DNA of 64,000 nucleotides from Fluctibacter corallii (GCF_025751585.1 NZ_JAOWKX010000006.1:199099-263098); one strand, 5' to 3'. Shown: positions 25,623 to 35,562, counted from the stretch's first letter. The notes: generated by a model not told the origin, from the letters alone. A program made the numbers and translations.

Positions 25623-26030
25623 TTAAAATGAAGCCACCACCTTAACAGAATCGTTCACTTTTGATTCTTCTATGATGCCGATAGTAGAGGGATTCTTGCT
25701 GATCACATCTAGCATTTCATCCTGAGATGCCACCTCTTGAGGCGGCACACCAGCCCCAGTGAAAAGCATTTTAGACCAATACGCTACATATTTAGTTTCT
25801 GACTTCCCCAGCATACCATCGTTGAATGCTGCGCGAATGGCATCGCCCTCTGTGTAGGTTACAGGAAGCACTTTACTTCCATCATCAAACGCCCCTTTTT
25901 TTCCAAGAAATATCTTTTTAATGTCTGCCTCAGAAATAGCGTTACTATTTGATGCATTCATAATAACGACGTTCTTGGAGAAAGCAGAAAACGCCACAAC
26001 ACTTAGCAGTATAAACAATATAGTTTTCAT
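25623..26030 (-). CDS. Small periplasmic phosphate-binding-like protein (PstS-like, half-size)
   Basis: A 135-residue protein starting at an ATG with a strong AAGGGGGAAG ribosome-binding site; the longer frame upstream is not needed. The signal peptide is MKTILFILLSVVAFSAFSK. The mature part (VVIMNASNSNAISEADIKKIFLGKK, YVAYWSKMLFTG, NPSTIGIIEES) resembles short PstS-like proteins of marine gammaproteobacteria, about half the size of a true ABC binding protein. No ABC transporter is nearby. It lies 10 bp downstream of a porin gene and is probably co-transcribed with it. Ligand unknown. Confidence 0.75.
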   Translation of the reverse strand: MKTILFILLSVVAFSAFSKNVVIMNASNSNAISEADIKKIFLGKKGAFDDGSKVLPVTYTEGDAIRAAFNDGMLGKSETKYVAYWSKMLFTGAGVPPQEVASQDEMLDVISKNPSTIGIIEESKVNDSVKVVASF

Positions 26031-26040
26031 CACTTCCCCC

Positions 26041-27258
26041 TTAAAATGCAATATCCAGAGACACCGCGAACGCCTGAGCGTCTGTATCTCCATCTCTGTC
26101 TTCATCTATAAATACAGCAGCATCCCCATCGTCGCTAAAGTCTAAAAACTCGGCTTTAATCGCGGTTCTAGGGTTAATGTTGTAACGTACACCAATCGCA
26201 ACCGTACTATAAGAATCGTCTAAAGAACCATTTACGCCGTCTTCAAAACCTGCGGTAATTCCACCTGGCGCAATAAATCTTAACGTTCCTTCAAACTCTG
26301 AATAAAAAATATAGGGCACCCACTTCCCTATCGTGTAGGCGACTGACGTAAACCAAGATTCATAAATGGTGTCGTACTCATTCCATTCAGCAATAGCAAA
26401 CAAGCCCCCTTTATCTATAGACATAGACACATCTACAAACCGTGTGTCCGCCCATGTACCGCCAAACAAAGGGGTTGATGGATAGTCGCCTTCAGCAAAA
26501 AACGTAAAACGCTCTTTTCCATCCAAAAATGATAGACGTAGATTGAACCAATCTACCTGCGTGTCTACCACAATACCTTTCATATCTTCATACTTTTTCG
26601 TGGTAGTAACACCTCTCACGCCCCGAAACTTACCGCTATCATCATAAAGCTGCTCGGTTTTATATTGTTCAATGGTGGTAATTAAATCATTGGGATCGGT
26701 GTCTTGCTGCCCCGCGTACAACTTAAACGAGGTGGTACCGATATCCCAGTCCCAGTTATAGTTAAATGCAACGCCATGATAATTTGTAACGGCTAAAGAA
26801 TACGCATCCGACGGCACTCGCAACCACGGATAAGCAATGCCAACATCCATAAAATCAGAATAATGATAAACCGGTAAACGCATACGTCCTACACTGATAT
26901 TTGCATCAGGCGTCACGTAATAGCTGGCATACAGCCATTCCAACTCGGGCTCGAAGTCATTGATTCCGCGAATCATGACTTGCCCCGTTAGGGCAAGTTT
27001 GTCTGCCGCCTGATATCTGGCCTGAAGGCCGACTCGGGATTCAGTTTGAAAATCCCAACCAGATTCGTATTGGCCCGCAGCTTCCGGTAATCGCGCCCAG
27101 TAACCATCGCCATCTACCACCGTTCCTCCTACAAGGCTGGCAAAGCCAGACAGGCGTAAATCCGAATTGGCAAAGGCACCTGTCGACGCGAAGGCCGAAA
27201 GAAGAACAGCACCCAAGCCAATGCTCAAGGCGGTTCTGTTTTGGTGTACGTGTCTCAT
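26041..27258 (-). CDS. Outer-membrane porin-like beta-barrel protein
   Basis: A 405-residue protein. The start at 27258 (MRHVHQNRTALS) has GGAG ten bases upstream and gives a clean signal peptide ending about ASTGAFA. The mature protein (NSDLRLSGFASLVGGTVVDG) shows alternating hydrophobic beta strands and ends VSLDIAF, with the terminal phenylalanine typical of outer-membrane barrels. The DGDAAVFIDEDRDGDTD stretch near the C-terminus is a possible calcium-binding loop. It forms a two-gene unit with a small PstS-like protein. Substrate unknown. Confidence 0.75.
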   Translation of the reverse strand: MRHVHQNRTALSIGLGAVLLSAFASTGAFANSDLRLSGFASLVGGTVVDGDGYWARLPEAAGQYESGWDFQTESRVGLQARYQAADKLALTGQVMIRGINDFEPELEWLYASYYVTPDANISVGRMRLPVYHYSDFMDVGIAYPWLRVPSDAYSLAVTNYHGVAFNYNWDWDIGTTSFKLYAGQQDTDPNDLITTIEQYKTEQLYDDSGKFRGVRGVTTTKKYEDMKGIVVDTQVDWFNLRLSFLDGKERFTFFAEGDYPSTPLFGGTWADTRFVDVSMSIDKGGLFAIAEWNEYDTIYESWFTSVAYTIGKWVPYIFYSEFEGTLRFIAPGGITAGFEDGVNGSLDDSYSTVAIGVRYNINPRTAIKAEFLDFSDDGDAAVFIDEDRDGDTDAQAFAVSLDIAF

Positions 27259-27483
27259 TGAGTGTTGTCTCCATTGGTATAATTCTTTGACAATTATAGA
27301 CAACGCTGCATAACTGCAAGTGAGAGTGAAAAATATTTCATCGCTTGACATTAAAGGCCTAAGAGCAAATTTGAGTTTTGCCGTCATCGTGCATGCGGAT
27401 TAAAGTGAAAAAAATGAACCCATATCGACGAAGTGTGAATATCAAGATAGGTAATGGCGTTAAAATACGGTATGAGTGGTAGA

Positions 27484-27510
27484 CAAAAAAAGAGCGCCTA
27501 AGCGCTCTTT
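27484..27510 (-). terminator. Intrinsic terminator of ffh
   Basis: AAAGAGCGC / GCGCTCTTT stem with a 4-base loop, followed on the lower strand by a run of seven T residues. It lies 14 bp after the ffh stop. Confidence 0.9.
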
Positions 27511-27523
27511 AAGTATGTATCTT

Positions 27524-28912
27524 TTATTTTTTCCCGAACATACCGCCCATGCCTGGCATACCGCCCCCCGGAGGCATCATGCCCTGCATGTTACGCATCA
27601 TTTTCTTCATGCCACCGCCTGACATTTTCTTCATCATTTTTTGCATTTGCGTGAACTGTTTCAGTAAGCGGTTAACATCCTGAATCTGAGTACCTGAGCC
27701 CGCGGCTATACGCTTTTTACGTGAACCTTTAATCATATCGGGTTTTGCACGTTCAGCAGGCGTCATTGAGTTGATGATCGCTTCCATTTGTACAAACTGC
27801 TTATCATTTGCGTGCTCTTTAATTTGTGCGCTCATTCCGCCCACGCCAGGCAGTTTATCGAGCATCGACATCATTCCGCCCATATTGCGCATTTGCTCAA
27901 GCTGTTCTTTGAAATCCTGCAAGTCAAAGCCTTTGCCTTTTTGTACTTTCTTGGCAAGCTTTTGGGCTTTGTCTTTATCAACTTTACGCTCAACCTCTTC
28001 GATTAAACTTAGCACATCTCCCATGCCAAGAATTCGTGAAGCCACGCGCTGCGGATGGAACGGCTCTAATGCATCTAACTTCTCGCCCATTCCGAGGAAC
28101 TTAATCGGCTTGCCCGTAATGTGTCTAACCGACAAGGCTGCACCACCACGCGCATCACCATCAGCCTTGGTAAGAATGACCCCGGTTAAAGGCAATGCAT
28201 CGTTAAACGCTTTTGCTGTATTTGCAGCGTCTTGACCTGTCATTGCATCAACCACGAAGAGGGTTTCAACAGGTTTAACTGAGCTATGTAGCGTTTTGAT
28301 CTCTTCCATCATATCGCCATCGACGTGCAAACGCCCCGCGGTATCGATAATCAAGACGTCGAAAAAACCTTTCTTTGCATGATCGATTGCCGCTTCCGCT
28401 ATGGCTACGGGCTTTTGCAGTGTAGACGATGGGAAAAACTCAACGCCAACATCATTTGCCAAGGTCTCCAACTGTTTAATCGCGGCAGGACGATATACGT
28501 CAGCACTCACCACCAATACTTTTTTCTTTTCTCTTTCGACAAGATACTTAGACAGTTTACCCACACTGGTAGTTTTACCTGCGCCTTGCAAACCGGCCAT
28601 TAAAATTACAGCAGGTGGTTGTGTAGCAAGGTTTAGCCTTTCGTTGGCCTCGCCCATTACTTTTTCAAGTTCGCCTTGTACAATCTTAATGAAAACTTGG
28701 CCAGGCTGTAAGCTCTTGGAGACTTCCGTTCCTACCGCTCTTTCCTTAACCTGCGATACAAATTCTCTAACAACAGGAAGCGCAACATCGGCCTCTAACA
28801 ACGCCATCCGCACTTCACGCAGCGTTTCTTTGATATTTTCTTCAGTGAGGCGACCTTTGCCGCTGATATTTCTGAGCGTTTTACCTAAGCGATCAGTCAA
28901 ATTCTCAAACAT
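27524..28912 (-). CDS. ffh: Signal recognition particle protein Ffh
   Basis: A 462-residue protein taken from MFENLTDRLGKTLRNISGKG, the conserved N-terminus; an upstream in-frame ATG at 28957 would add 15 unconserved residues. It has an N domain, a G domain with GLQGAGKTTSVGKL, DTAGRLHVD and TKADGDARGG, and a C-terminal M domain ending in a methionine- and glycine-rich tail (MPPGGGMPGMGGMFGKK). With 4.5S RNA it delivers inner-membrane proteins co-translationally to FtsY. It is divergent from ypjD and near rpsP, as in E. coli, although two genes are inserted between it and rpsP here. Confidence 0.98.
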   Translation of the reverse strand: MFENLTDRLGKTLRNISGKGRLTEENIKETLREVRMALLEADVALPVVREFVSQVKERAVGTEVSKSLQPGQVFIKIVQGELEKVMGEANERLNLATQPPAVILMAGLQGAGKTTSVGKLSKYLVEREKKKVLVVSADVYRPAAIKQLETLANDVGVEFFPSSTLQKPVAIAEAAIDHAKKGFFDVLIIDTAGRLHVDGDMMEEIKTLHSSVKPVETLFVVDAMTGQDAANTAKAFNDALPLTGVILTKADGDARGGAALSVRHITGKPIKFLGMGEKLDALEPFHPQRVASRILGMGDVLSLIEEVERKVDKDKAQKLAKKVQKGKGFDLQDFKEQLEQMRNMGGMMSMLDKLPGVGGMSAQIKEHANDKQFVQMEAIINSMTPAERAKPDMIKGSRKKRIAAGSGTQIQDVNRLLKQFTQMQKMMKKMSGGGMKKMMRNMQGMMPPGGGMPGMGGMFGKK

Positions 28913-29139
28913 AGACGTACAATTTTTCCAACTTAAACTGGCGCGGATTATAACCAATACGCCTGAGTGAAGAAAGGGAAGAAACGCCTAAAGAAGAGAC
29001 AAATAAAAATTTACACCCCGAAGTCACAAATTCAAGCCTCCACACAAACGGATAATTGCCGCATAATATTGGCAACAACATGAATAACATGTAATCTTGC
29101 CCCCTCGGGATTGCTAGAAAGACTTAAAAAGGACACACC

Positions 29140-29928
29140 ATGTATATCGGCCTAATCGCCGCCACCATGTACTGTATCACTGCGTTATTAATGGGAATGA
29201 GGCTGTTTCATCAAAAAGGCCCTTCTTTTGCGGTGCTATGGGGTTTTGCAGCGATAGCGTTAAGTGCACACCTTATTCTTTTGTCGCAGAGCATACTACT
29301 CGAACCCGGTCAAAATATGAGCATAAGTAACGTGGCATCACTGGTTGCATGGCTCATTTCAATTAGCATGACTGTAGGGTCGCTGGCCTTCAGAAATATA
29401 TTCTTACTCCCTGTCGTTTTTGGCTTCTCAACGCTGATTATTTTGTTCAGCTTGTTTATCCCTGACACGCATATTATGCATATCGAACTCAAGCCAGCGT
29501 TAATTAGCCACATAACACTCGCACTGTTCGCTTACGGCTGCTTAACCATTGCATTTTTGTATGCTCTTCAACTCGCTTATATCAACTATCGCTTGAAACA
29601 CAAGCAAGCTTCGCTCATTGATTCACCGCTTCCACCACTTATGGTGGTTGAGTCTATTTTGTTCAAAATCTTGTTAACTGGTACGCTTTTATTAACCCTT
29701 TCATTGATTACAGGTTTTATGTTCTTGGATAACATGTTTGTGCAGGAACAGGCGCACAAAACTGTATTTTCTATTATTGCATGGGTAATATTTTGTGTTG
29801 TATTGGTGGGTCATAGAAAATGGGGATGGCGAGGTCGCCCCGTCATATCAGCCACCATCGTAGGCACCGTATTTTTGACAATTGCCTATTTCGGAAGCCG
29901 CTTCGTTAAAGAAGTACTGATAAATTGA
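29140..29928 (+). CDS. ypjD: Inner membrane protein YpjD (CcsA/HemX-like)
   Basis: A 262-residue protein with about eight transmembrane segments that belongs to the cytochrome c assembly (CcsA)-like family. The position, divergent from ffh and upstream of corB (yfjD), is the same as in E. coli. Its function is not established; CcsA relatives handle haem. RBS AAAAAGGACACACC precedes the ATG. Confidence 0.88.
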   Translation: MYIGLIAATMYCITALLMGMRLFHQKGPSFAVLWGFAAIALSAHLILLSQSILLEPGQNMSISNVASLVAWLISISMTVGSLAFRNIFLLPVVFGFSTLIILFSLFIPDTHIMHIELKPALISHITLALFAYGCLTIAFLYALQLAYINYRLKHKQASLIDSPLPPLMVVESILFKILLTGTLLLTLSLITGFMFLDNMFVQEQAHKTVFSIIAWVIFCVVLVGHRKWGWRGRPVISATIVGTVFLTIAYFGSRFVKEVLIN

Positions 29929-30007
29929 TAAATTACTGACTCGCATCTTGAATGAAAATCAAAATACCCTTACATTCTCTATAGCTCACATTTAAGGAAC
30001 CCGTTAG

Positions 30008-31303
30008 TTGGACGCCATTTCTACGAGTACGTTATTTATACTGCTCGGTATACTTATTCTTGTATCCGCTTATTTTTCTAGTTCTGAAACCGGCATGATG
30101 TCGATTAACCGCTATCGCTTGAAGCATTTGGAAAATGAAGGGCATCGCGGTGCGATGAGAGTACAAAAGCTACTTCAGCGTCAAGACAGGCTGATAGGCC
30201 TCATTCTAATCGGTAATAACGCAGTCAATATCGCTGCAGCATCGATTGCTACCATTCTTTGTATTCGCTTATTTGGCGATGTCTGGGGGTTAGCGGTCGC
30301 CAACTTCGGTTTAACGCTTGTCTTATTGATTTTTGCTGAAGTTACACCTAAAACGTTAGCGGCGTTATATCCAGAAAAAATTTCTTTCCCTAGTTCATTT
30401 ATCTTATTGCCGCTCTTAACTCTGTTGTATCCTTTGGTTTGGTTAATTAATGGCATATGTAACAGCATTTTAATGGTACTGCGTATCAATCCTATTAATG
30501 ATCAAGGACAAAACTTAAGCCGCGAAGAGCTTCGCACTGTCGTTCACGAAGCTGGCACGATGATACCTAAAAAACACCAAGATATGTTGGTCAGTATTCT
30601 CGATCTTGAGCAGGTTACCGCCGAAGATATTATGGTGCCCCGTAGTGATATAGTGGCTATCGATATCAACGATGATTGGAAAGACATTCAAAGACAACTG
30701 GTAAATGCACAGCATACACGGGTACTGTTATACCGTGACACGATAGATGATGCAGTCGGTTTCGTGCACATGCGCGATGCCCTGCGATTACTTTCAAAAG
30801 ATCAATTCACCAAAGCAAGCCTACTTAGAGCCGTAAGAGAAATTTATTTCACCCCTGAGTCTACGCCACTTCATACTTTAATGTATAAGTTCCAAGCAGT
30901 GAAAGAGCGCATAGGACTGGTGGTTGATGAATACGGTGACATTCAAGGGCTTGTTACTCTTGAGGATATTCTTGAAGAAATTATTGGTGACTTTACAACG
31001 AGTATTTTGCCTGATCACAGTAAAGAAGCTAACGTTCAACCCGATGGAAGTGTCTTAGTCGATGGCAGCGCAAATGTCAGAGAATTGAATAAAGAAATGG
31101 ATTGGGTATTTCCCACTGAGGGACCAAAAACATTGAATGGTCTTATATTGGAAGCACTTGAATATATTCCCGAAGCCAATGTATGTTTGCGTGTAGCTGG
31201 ATACCCACTTGAGATTATTGAAATCAAAGACAACATGGTTAAAACCGTGCGAGTCATGCCTGCGTTTTACGTTACCCCGACACAATCCACAGCAGATCTT
31301 TAA
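30008..31303 (+). CDS. corB: CNNM/CorC-family transporter, CorB (YfjD)
   Basis: A 431-residue protein. An N-terminal DUF21/CNNM membrane domain (about 1-185, SSSETGMMSINRYRLKHLENEGH) is followed by a CBS pair (about 205-325, VPRSDIVAIDIND and VVDEYGDIQGLVTLEDILEEIIGD) and a CorC_HlyC domain (about 345-425). By family it takes part in magnesium or cobalt transport. The start is a TTG with AAGGA about nine bases upstream. It follows ypjD by 79 bp. Confidence 0.88.
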   Translation: MDAISTSTLFILLGILILVSAYFSSSETGMMSINRYRLKHLENEGHRGAMRVQKLLQRQDRLIGLILIGNNAVNIAAASIATILCIRLFGDVWGLAVANFGLTLVLLIFAEVTPKTLAALYPEKISFPSSFILLPLLTLLYPLVWLINGICNSILMVLRINPINDQGQNLSREELRTVVHEAGTMIPKKHQDMLVSILDLEQVTAEDIMVPRSDIVAIDINDDWKDIQRQLVNAQHTRVLLYRDTIDDAVGFVHMRDALRLLSKDQFTKASLLRAVREIYFTPESTPLHTLMYKFQAVKERIGLVVDEYGDIQGLVTLEDILEEIIGDFTTSILPDHSKEANVQPDGSVLVDGSANVRELNKEMDWVFPTEGPKTLNGLILEALEYIPEANVCLRVAGYPLEIIEIKDNMVKTVRVMPAFYVTPTQSTADL

Positions 31304-31308
31304 ATGAA

Positions 31309-31518
31309 TTAAGAGCGTTCATTCGACAATGGCGAGCATTGCGCAATACGGTCAGCTTTTTTAGCGCGCGCACTCGCCTTAAGCGCTTCGACACGCTCAT
31401 TTAACGTTGAGAGCTTGGTCATTATTTCACGCAGCTCGTCATCATCGCTTAATTGCGACTGATCAACATGAGCTTGCAAAACCTGTCTCAAATGTGCGGG
31501 TAACGTTTTGCTGGGCAT
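31309..31518 (-). CDS. Small hypothetical protein with coiled-coil tendency
   Basis: A 69-residue protein with no recognised domain. It has a short acidic region (SQLSDDDELREIM) and a heptad-rich helix (MTKLSTLNERVEALKASARAKKADR, about 33-57) that could form a coiled coil. A very strong GAGGAGG ribosome-binding site before the ATG supports it being real. It converges tail to tail with corB, 5 bp apart. Confidence 0.65.
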   Translation of the reverse strand: MPSKTLPAHLRQVLQAHVDQSQLSDDDELREIMTKLSTLNERVEALKASARAKKADRIAQCSPLSNERS

Positions 31519-31705
31519 TGCCTCCTCCTCTCGCCTCTCTTATCGGTACACTGCACGCAAAACTGAAGTGAAATTTATGTAATATTTTAATACCTAATTA
31601 TCGTATTGAAATACCTTACAGTAAGCATAACGTAAATTTTACCTCTCTGGCGCAAAAAGAATCTAATCTTTTCTCATAGCGCGAGATCCCCCAATTACCC
31701 TATTG

Positions 31706-32182
31706 TTATTCTGGCAAAAACTGCCCAGCTAATGATGCAGCCCTACCTGGGGTATATCGCACTGCGGCAATAGAACCTGCCGAAAACAGCATAGAGTAAT
31801 GATGCCGACAGATGGAATCCAAAAAATAACTGACGAATGGCATATGACTAACTAATAACACACTTTGTAGGTTGGGCTGTGTTTCATAGAGCGCATCCAA
31901 GTAAATCAACGCATCACTAGGATCACTTGAAGGAACGATATCCTCGCATGTCAGTCTATCTTTAGAACGAATCTCAGCAGAAACGCACTCAAAAGTTTGT
32001 TGGGTTCGCTGATACGGACTAATCAATGCCAAGTCGATTTCTCCCCCTGCACTTTCGCACATTTGTCTCATCCATATACCGCTTTGACTGGATTGTTTTC
32101 TCCCCAACGCAGTGAGCATTCTGGATTTATCGTCCCACTCATTAGGCTCCGCTTCTCCATGCCGCATGATAAAAATCAACAT
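31706..32182 (-). CDS. sixA: Phosphohistidine phosphatase SixA
   Basis: A 158-residue histidine phosphatase. It has the RHG motif (R7-H8-G9) in MLIFIMRHGEAEPNEWDD, then ALISPYQRTQQTF and VLLVSHMPFVSYFLD (second catalytic His). This matches SixA (161 aa in E. coli), which dephosphorylates Hpt-type phosphohistidines and NPr of the nitrogen PTS. It diverges from an M16 peptidase gene. Confidence 0.93.
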   Translation of the reverse strand: MLIFIMRHGEAEPNEWDDKSRMLTALGRKQSSQSGIWMRQMCESAGGEIDLALISPYQRTQQTFECVSAEIRSKDRLTCEDIVPSSDPSDALIYLDALYETQPNLQSVLLVSHMPFVSYFLDSICRHHYSMLFSAGSIAAVRYTPGRAASLAGQFLPE

Positions 32183-32515
32183 ACAATCGCCTTAACCATT
32201 TCGAAAACTCATAAAAATTTGCTATACCAATAGGTTATACGCCACTAGAACTTTATTTATCAGTCACATATTTATGATAATTATACTCTATGAATTCTAT
32301 TTTTTATCTATATTTAATCTGTCTTCTCTTAGTCGTTTTTGCTATTTTTAAATAACTTTCAATTTTTGATTGAACTTAAGCATAATTAAATTATCAATAC
32401 ATTTCAGGTAAATATAATGCCCACCCATTATATTTAATTCAATGAAATAGCTATCGATATATTTAAATACCGTTATGCTGTGCTTAATCACTATTTATGC
32501 GTAAGGTAGACTCAT
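32183..32515. other. AT-rich divergent promoter region between sixA and the M16 peptidase
   Basis: About 333 very AT-rich bases with many possible -10-like sequences. It contains one strong inverted repeat (32409-32436), described separately. No open frame or second operator stood out. Confidence 0.5.
32409..32436. repeat. Perfect 11-bp inverted repeat upstream of the M16 peptidase gene
   Basis: TAAATATAATG and CATTATATTTA are separated by CCCACC, located 80-107 bp before the gene start. It could be a repressor operator or a cruciform or hairpin; TATAAT-like strings lie inside both arms, so it may overlap promoter elements. Confidence 0.55.
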
Positions 32516-35284
32516 TTGCTAGTCAGCCAATTTGATAAAAACTCATATAAATTACTTCAACTAAACAATGGCTTAGACGTTCTATTAGTGCATGAGCCAA
32601 ATAGTAAAAGAACGACTGCCGCGATGACCATTGCAGCAGGTCACTTCAGCGATCCCGTCGAGTGTCAGGGACTTGCTCATCTTTTAGAACACATGCTGTT
32701 TTTAGGGAGCCGCAATTTCAATGAGCCAAATAATCTGAACCAATTTGTCTCACAACATGGTGGAAATATTAATGCCTGGACTGGGACAGAGCACACGAGC
32801 TTTCACTTTGATGTGATGAGCAATGAATTGCGAGAGAGTTTGGCGCGATTTTCTGATATGTTGTTTTACCCCCTTTTTCAGGAAGCATTGATTGACAAAG
32901 AGATTCACTCTATCGACGCTGAGTTTAAGCTTAAGCAAAAAGATGACCTGCGCAGGCTGTACCAAGTTCACAAAGAAACTTCCAATCCTCAACATCCATT
33001 TTCAAAGTTTTCAGTGGGCAACTCTGAGGTGTTTCGGCAATTTCCCATTACTGAATTAAAGCAAAAGCTAATTAACTTTCACCAGAAAAATTTCGTGACA
33101 AATAATATGAAACTCTGCGTGATAAGTGGGCTATCACTAGAAAATCTTAAATCCGAGGTTGAAATTGCTTTCAATGACGTAAAAACCTCTGCACCTTTGC
33201 CAGAGCTCGAACTACCTAACCTGTACACGGAGTCACAGGTGGGTATCAAAATTAATATTCAGCCAATCAAGCAAACAAAGCGTCTCATAGTTAGCTTCGC
33301 TTTACCGAATACGGACAAATATTATCGTAGTAAGCCATCTTCAGTGCTCAGCCATCTGTTAGGAGATGAAGGCAAACATAGTCTTCTTGCTTATTTGAAG
33401 TCTAAAAATTGGGCAACTAGTTTAGGTGCTGGCGGAGGAATTCAAGGAAGTAATTTCAAAGATTTCAATATCAATATGCAACTCACAGAATTGGGCGTTA
33501 AGCATCAAAATGATATTATCGAAGCCATATTTTCAACAATTGCACTCATATCAAAAGAGATTCCAACTCAGCTTTGGCGACTGGAAGAGAAAGCGAAACT
33601 GTCTCAATTGGCGTTTGATTATAGCGATTCGGGAAAGGCAACCGATCTCGCAACACAGTGGTCAAGCAACTTATTTGAGTCTCCTAAAGAGCACGTTGTA
33701 GCGAGAGACTACTTATTAGATAGGCTTGATATCAAACCCATTCAATACTGCTTATCGTTTATGACACCAGAAAACATGCGTGTAAAACGCATCTATGAGG
33801 GACTAGAAACGGATAAAATAGCGAATTGGTATAACACGCCATACAAGACGATTCCGCTGTCAACTGAGGAATTAGCGCAATTTTCGCGCCCCAAGGACAT
33901 TCCAGAGATTCAACTTCCAGAGCCAAACATCTATATTCCTTCGTCAACGAAGTTAATCCCTCCAACATCTGACTTTGCAAATCCCGTCAGAATTTCTCGT
34001 GGCGATGGTATGGACGTTTGGTTTGCACAAGACAACAAATTTAATCAACCTAAAGGGGATTGCTATCTCGCTTTCGATTGCAAGGCTACTGACTTAGGGA
34101 TATACACAGCAGCACAAAAACGCATGTGGATATCCTGTTTGATGGAGCATTTTAATGATGACTTTTACCATGCAGGTATCGCAGGTTTAAATTTCAGAAT
34201 CTACCCTCATCAAGCGGGATTTTCTATACATACTAATGGGTTCAGCCAACATCAGTTAACCCTTTTCAAAAACCTGTTAGAACGAATCCAAACTGACAGT
34301 GAGACAGCGCTCGACACCTACTTTGACAAAGTGAAAATAAGACAGATTCAGTCACTGCAAAATGCGTTGTTGAACAAACCCATTAACCGTTTATTCTCTC
34401 ATCTGTCAGAATTACTCCAACGTTACAATTTCGGCTCAAAGCAAATGCTGGAAGCCGTCAAAGATACGTCAAGAGGGGCTATGTCTAACTTCCCAAGCAT
34501 ACTTTTCTCTGAAATGTATCTTGAAACCCTCCTCCATGGAAATTGGTCTTATGAAGAAGCAGAAACATTCACTCAGGATCTTAGAGAGCGCAACCCATCT
34601 GCCAATATTGGCTTAAAATTGAATCGCGATGTGGTGGACCTAAGAGCGCAAAGTAGACTGGTTTACCAAGTATCCAGCGAAGAAGAAGAGTCAGCCGTTG
34701 TAATTTACTTTCAAGCACCAGGATTTACAGAAAGTAGTGTCGCAATGTCTATTCTCCTTGAACAAATTATCGCGGCTCCATTTTTCAATTACATGCGTAC
34801 CGAAAAACAGCTTGGATACCTTGTGGGTACGGGCTATATGCCGTTTAATCAGCATCCAGGCATTACATTATATATTCAATCTCCCAATGCAGGAGCGTCA
34901 AGTCTGGTTGACGAGATTGAACAATTCCTTCAGAACCACTTGGCCGATATCCATTCGTTTGCGCCCTACTGGCAGCGATTAAAAGATAATGTCATCAAGC
35001 AGCTATCGGAAAAAGACGCGAATCTTTCAATGAAAAGCCAACGTTTATGGATGGCGTTGGGGAATGATGACCTTAATTTCGATAAAAATGACAGAATTAT
35101 AAAAGCCATTGAATCTTTGGAGCTAAGTGAACTGGCACGGTTTGCATCCAGCATGTTAAATCGAGAAATGTTTGGCGAATTAGTCATCTACTCTCAAGGG
35201 CAAGGTCTACCTAACTCAGAGGTAAAAGGAACACGTATTGAGAATATCGATGCGTTTAAACTATCGAGTCACTTTATCATATAA
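32516..35284 (+). CDS. Insulinase-type M16 zinc metallopeptidase (protease III family)
   Basis: A 922-residue protein. The catalytic HLLEH motif (H55, E58, H59) in GLAHLLEHMLFLGS is followed by the third ligand E136 (HxxEH-x76-E) in SIDAEF. The later M16 and middle domains are present (YMRTEKQLGYLVGTGYM near 760-776), so this is a full-length single-chain pitrilysin/insulinase type. No obvious signal peptide is present, unlike E. coli protease III. The start is a TTG with AAGGT about nine bases upstream. It would degrade small peptides. Its neighbour sixA is divergent. Confidence 0.92.
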   Translation: MLVSQFDKNSYKLLQLNNGLDVLLVHEPNSKRTTAAMTIAAGHFSDPVECQGLAHLLEHMLFLGSRNFNEPNNLNQFVSQHGGNINAWTGTEHTSFHFDVMSNELRESLARFSDMLFYPLFQEALIDKEIHSIDAEFKLKQKDDLRRLYQVHKETSNPQHPFSKFSVGNSEVFRQFPITELKQKLINFHQKNFVTNNMKLCVISGLSLENLKSEVEIAFNDVKTSAPLPELELPNLYTESQVGIKINIQPIKQTKRLIVSFALPNTDKYYRSKPSSVLSHLLGDEGKHSLLAYLKSKNWATSLGAGGGIQGSNFKDFNINMQLTELGVKHQNDIIEAIFSTIALISKEIPTQLWRLEEKAKLSQLAFDYSDSGKATDLATQWSSNLFESPKEHVVARDYLLDRLDIKPIQYCLSFMTPENMRVKRIYEGLETDKIANWYNTPYKTIPLSTEELAQFSRPKDIPEIQLPEPNIYIPSSTKLIPPTSDFANPVRISRGDGMDVWFAQDNKFNQPKGDCYLAFDCKATDLGIYTAAQKRMWISCLMEHFNDDFYHAGIAGLNFRIYPHQAGFSIHTNGFSQHQLTLFKNLLERIQTDSETALDTYFDKVKIRQIQSLQNALLNKPINRLFSHLSELLQRYNFGSKQMLEAVKDTSRGAMSNFPSILFSEMYLETLLHGNWSYEEAETFTQDLRERNPSANIGLKLNRDVVDLRAQSRLVYQVSSEEEESAVVIYFQAPGFTESSVAMSILLEQIIAAPFFNYMRTEKQLGYLVGTGYMPFNQHPGITLYIQSPNAGASSLVDEIEQFLQNHLADIHSFAPYWQRLKDNVIKQLSEKDANLSMKSQRLWMALGNDDLNFDKNDRIIKAIESLELSELARFASSMLNREMFGELVIYSQGQGLPNSEVKGTRIENIDAFKLSSHFII

Positions 35285-35299
35285 ACCGTACTCAGGTTT

Positions 35300-35338
35300 G
35301 AGTCGAGCTTATCTGTTGATGGCAGGCAAGCTCGACTC
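35300..35338. repeat. Perfect 11-bp inverted repeat after the M16 peptidase gene
   Basis: GAGTCGAGCTT at 35300-35310 and its complement at 35328-35338 surround a 17-base loop, starting 15 bp after the stop. No T-run follows. It is a transcript-end candidate of the same style as the repeat between pheA and tyrA. Confidence 0.5.
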
Positions 35339-35562
35339 TTCATCGCAGCAAGTAACTCAAAAATCCGTTCTTGCAGCTTGCTTAATCCTCTCCAGTGATC
35401 ACCTATAATATTCGAATTTTCATTACAGGATACCGGCATTCCCGAAATTAACCTTGTAGAGAGACAAGAAATTAGGCATATTGTGGCTTTCGCGTATCCC
35501 TATGATTACTAGGGATTTAAAGGATAATATAAAAAGGTAGAGAAACTGCCAGTGGGTGTTGT

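Noticed and set aside
27259..27387. N-terminal extension of the porin gene to 27387
   Set aside because: The extension would bury the signal peptide behind 43 residues. The internal ATG at 27258 has a ribosome-binding site and begins a clean signal peptide.
28913..28957. Longer Ffh start at 28957
   Set aside because: Ffh proteins start MFENL; the extra 15 residues have no counterpart in the family.
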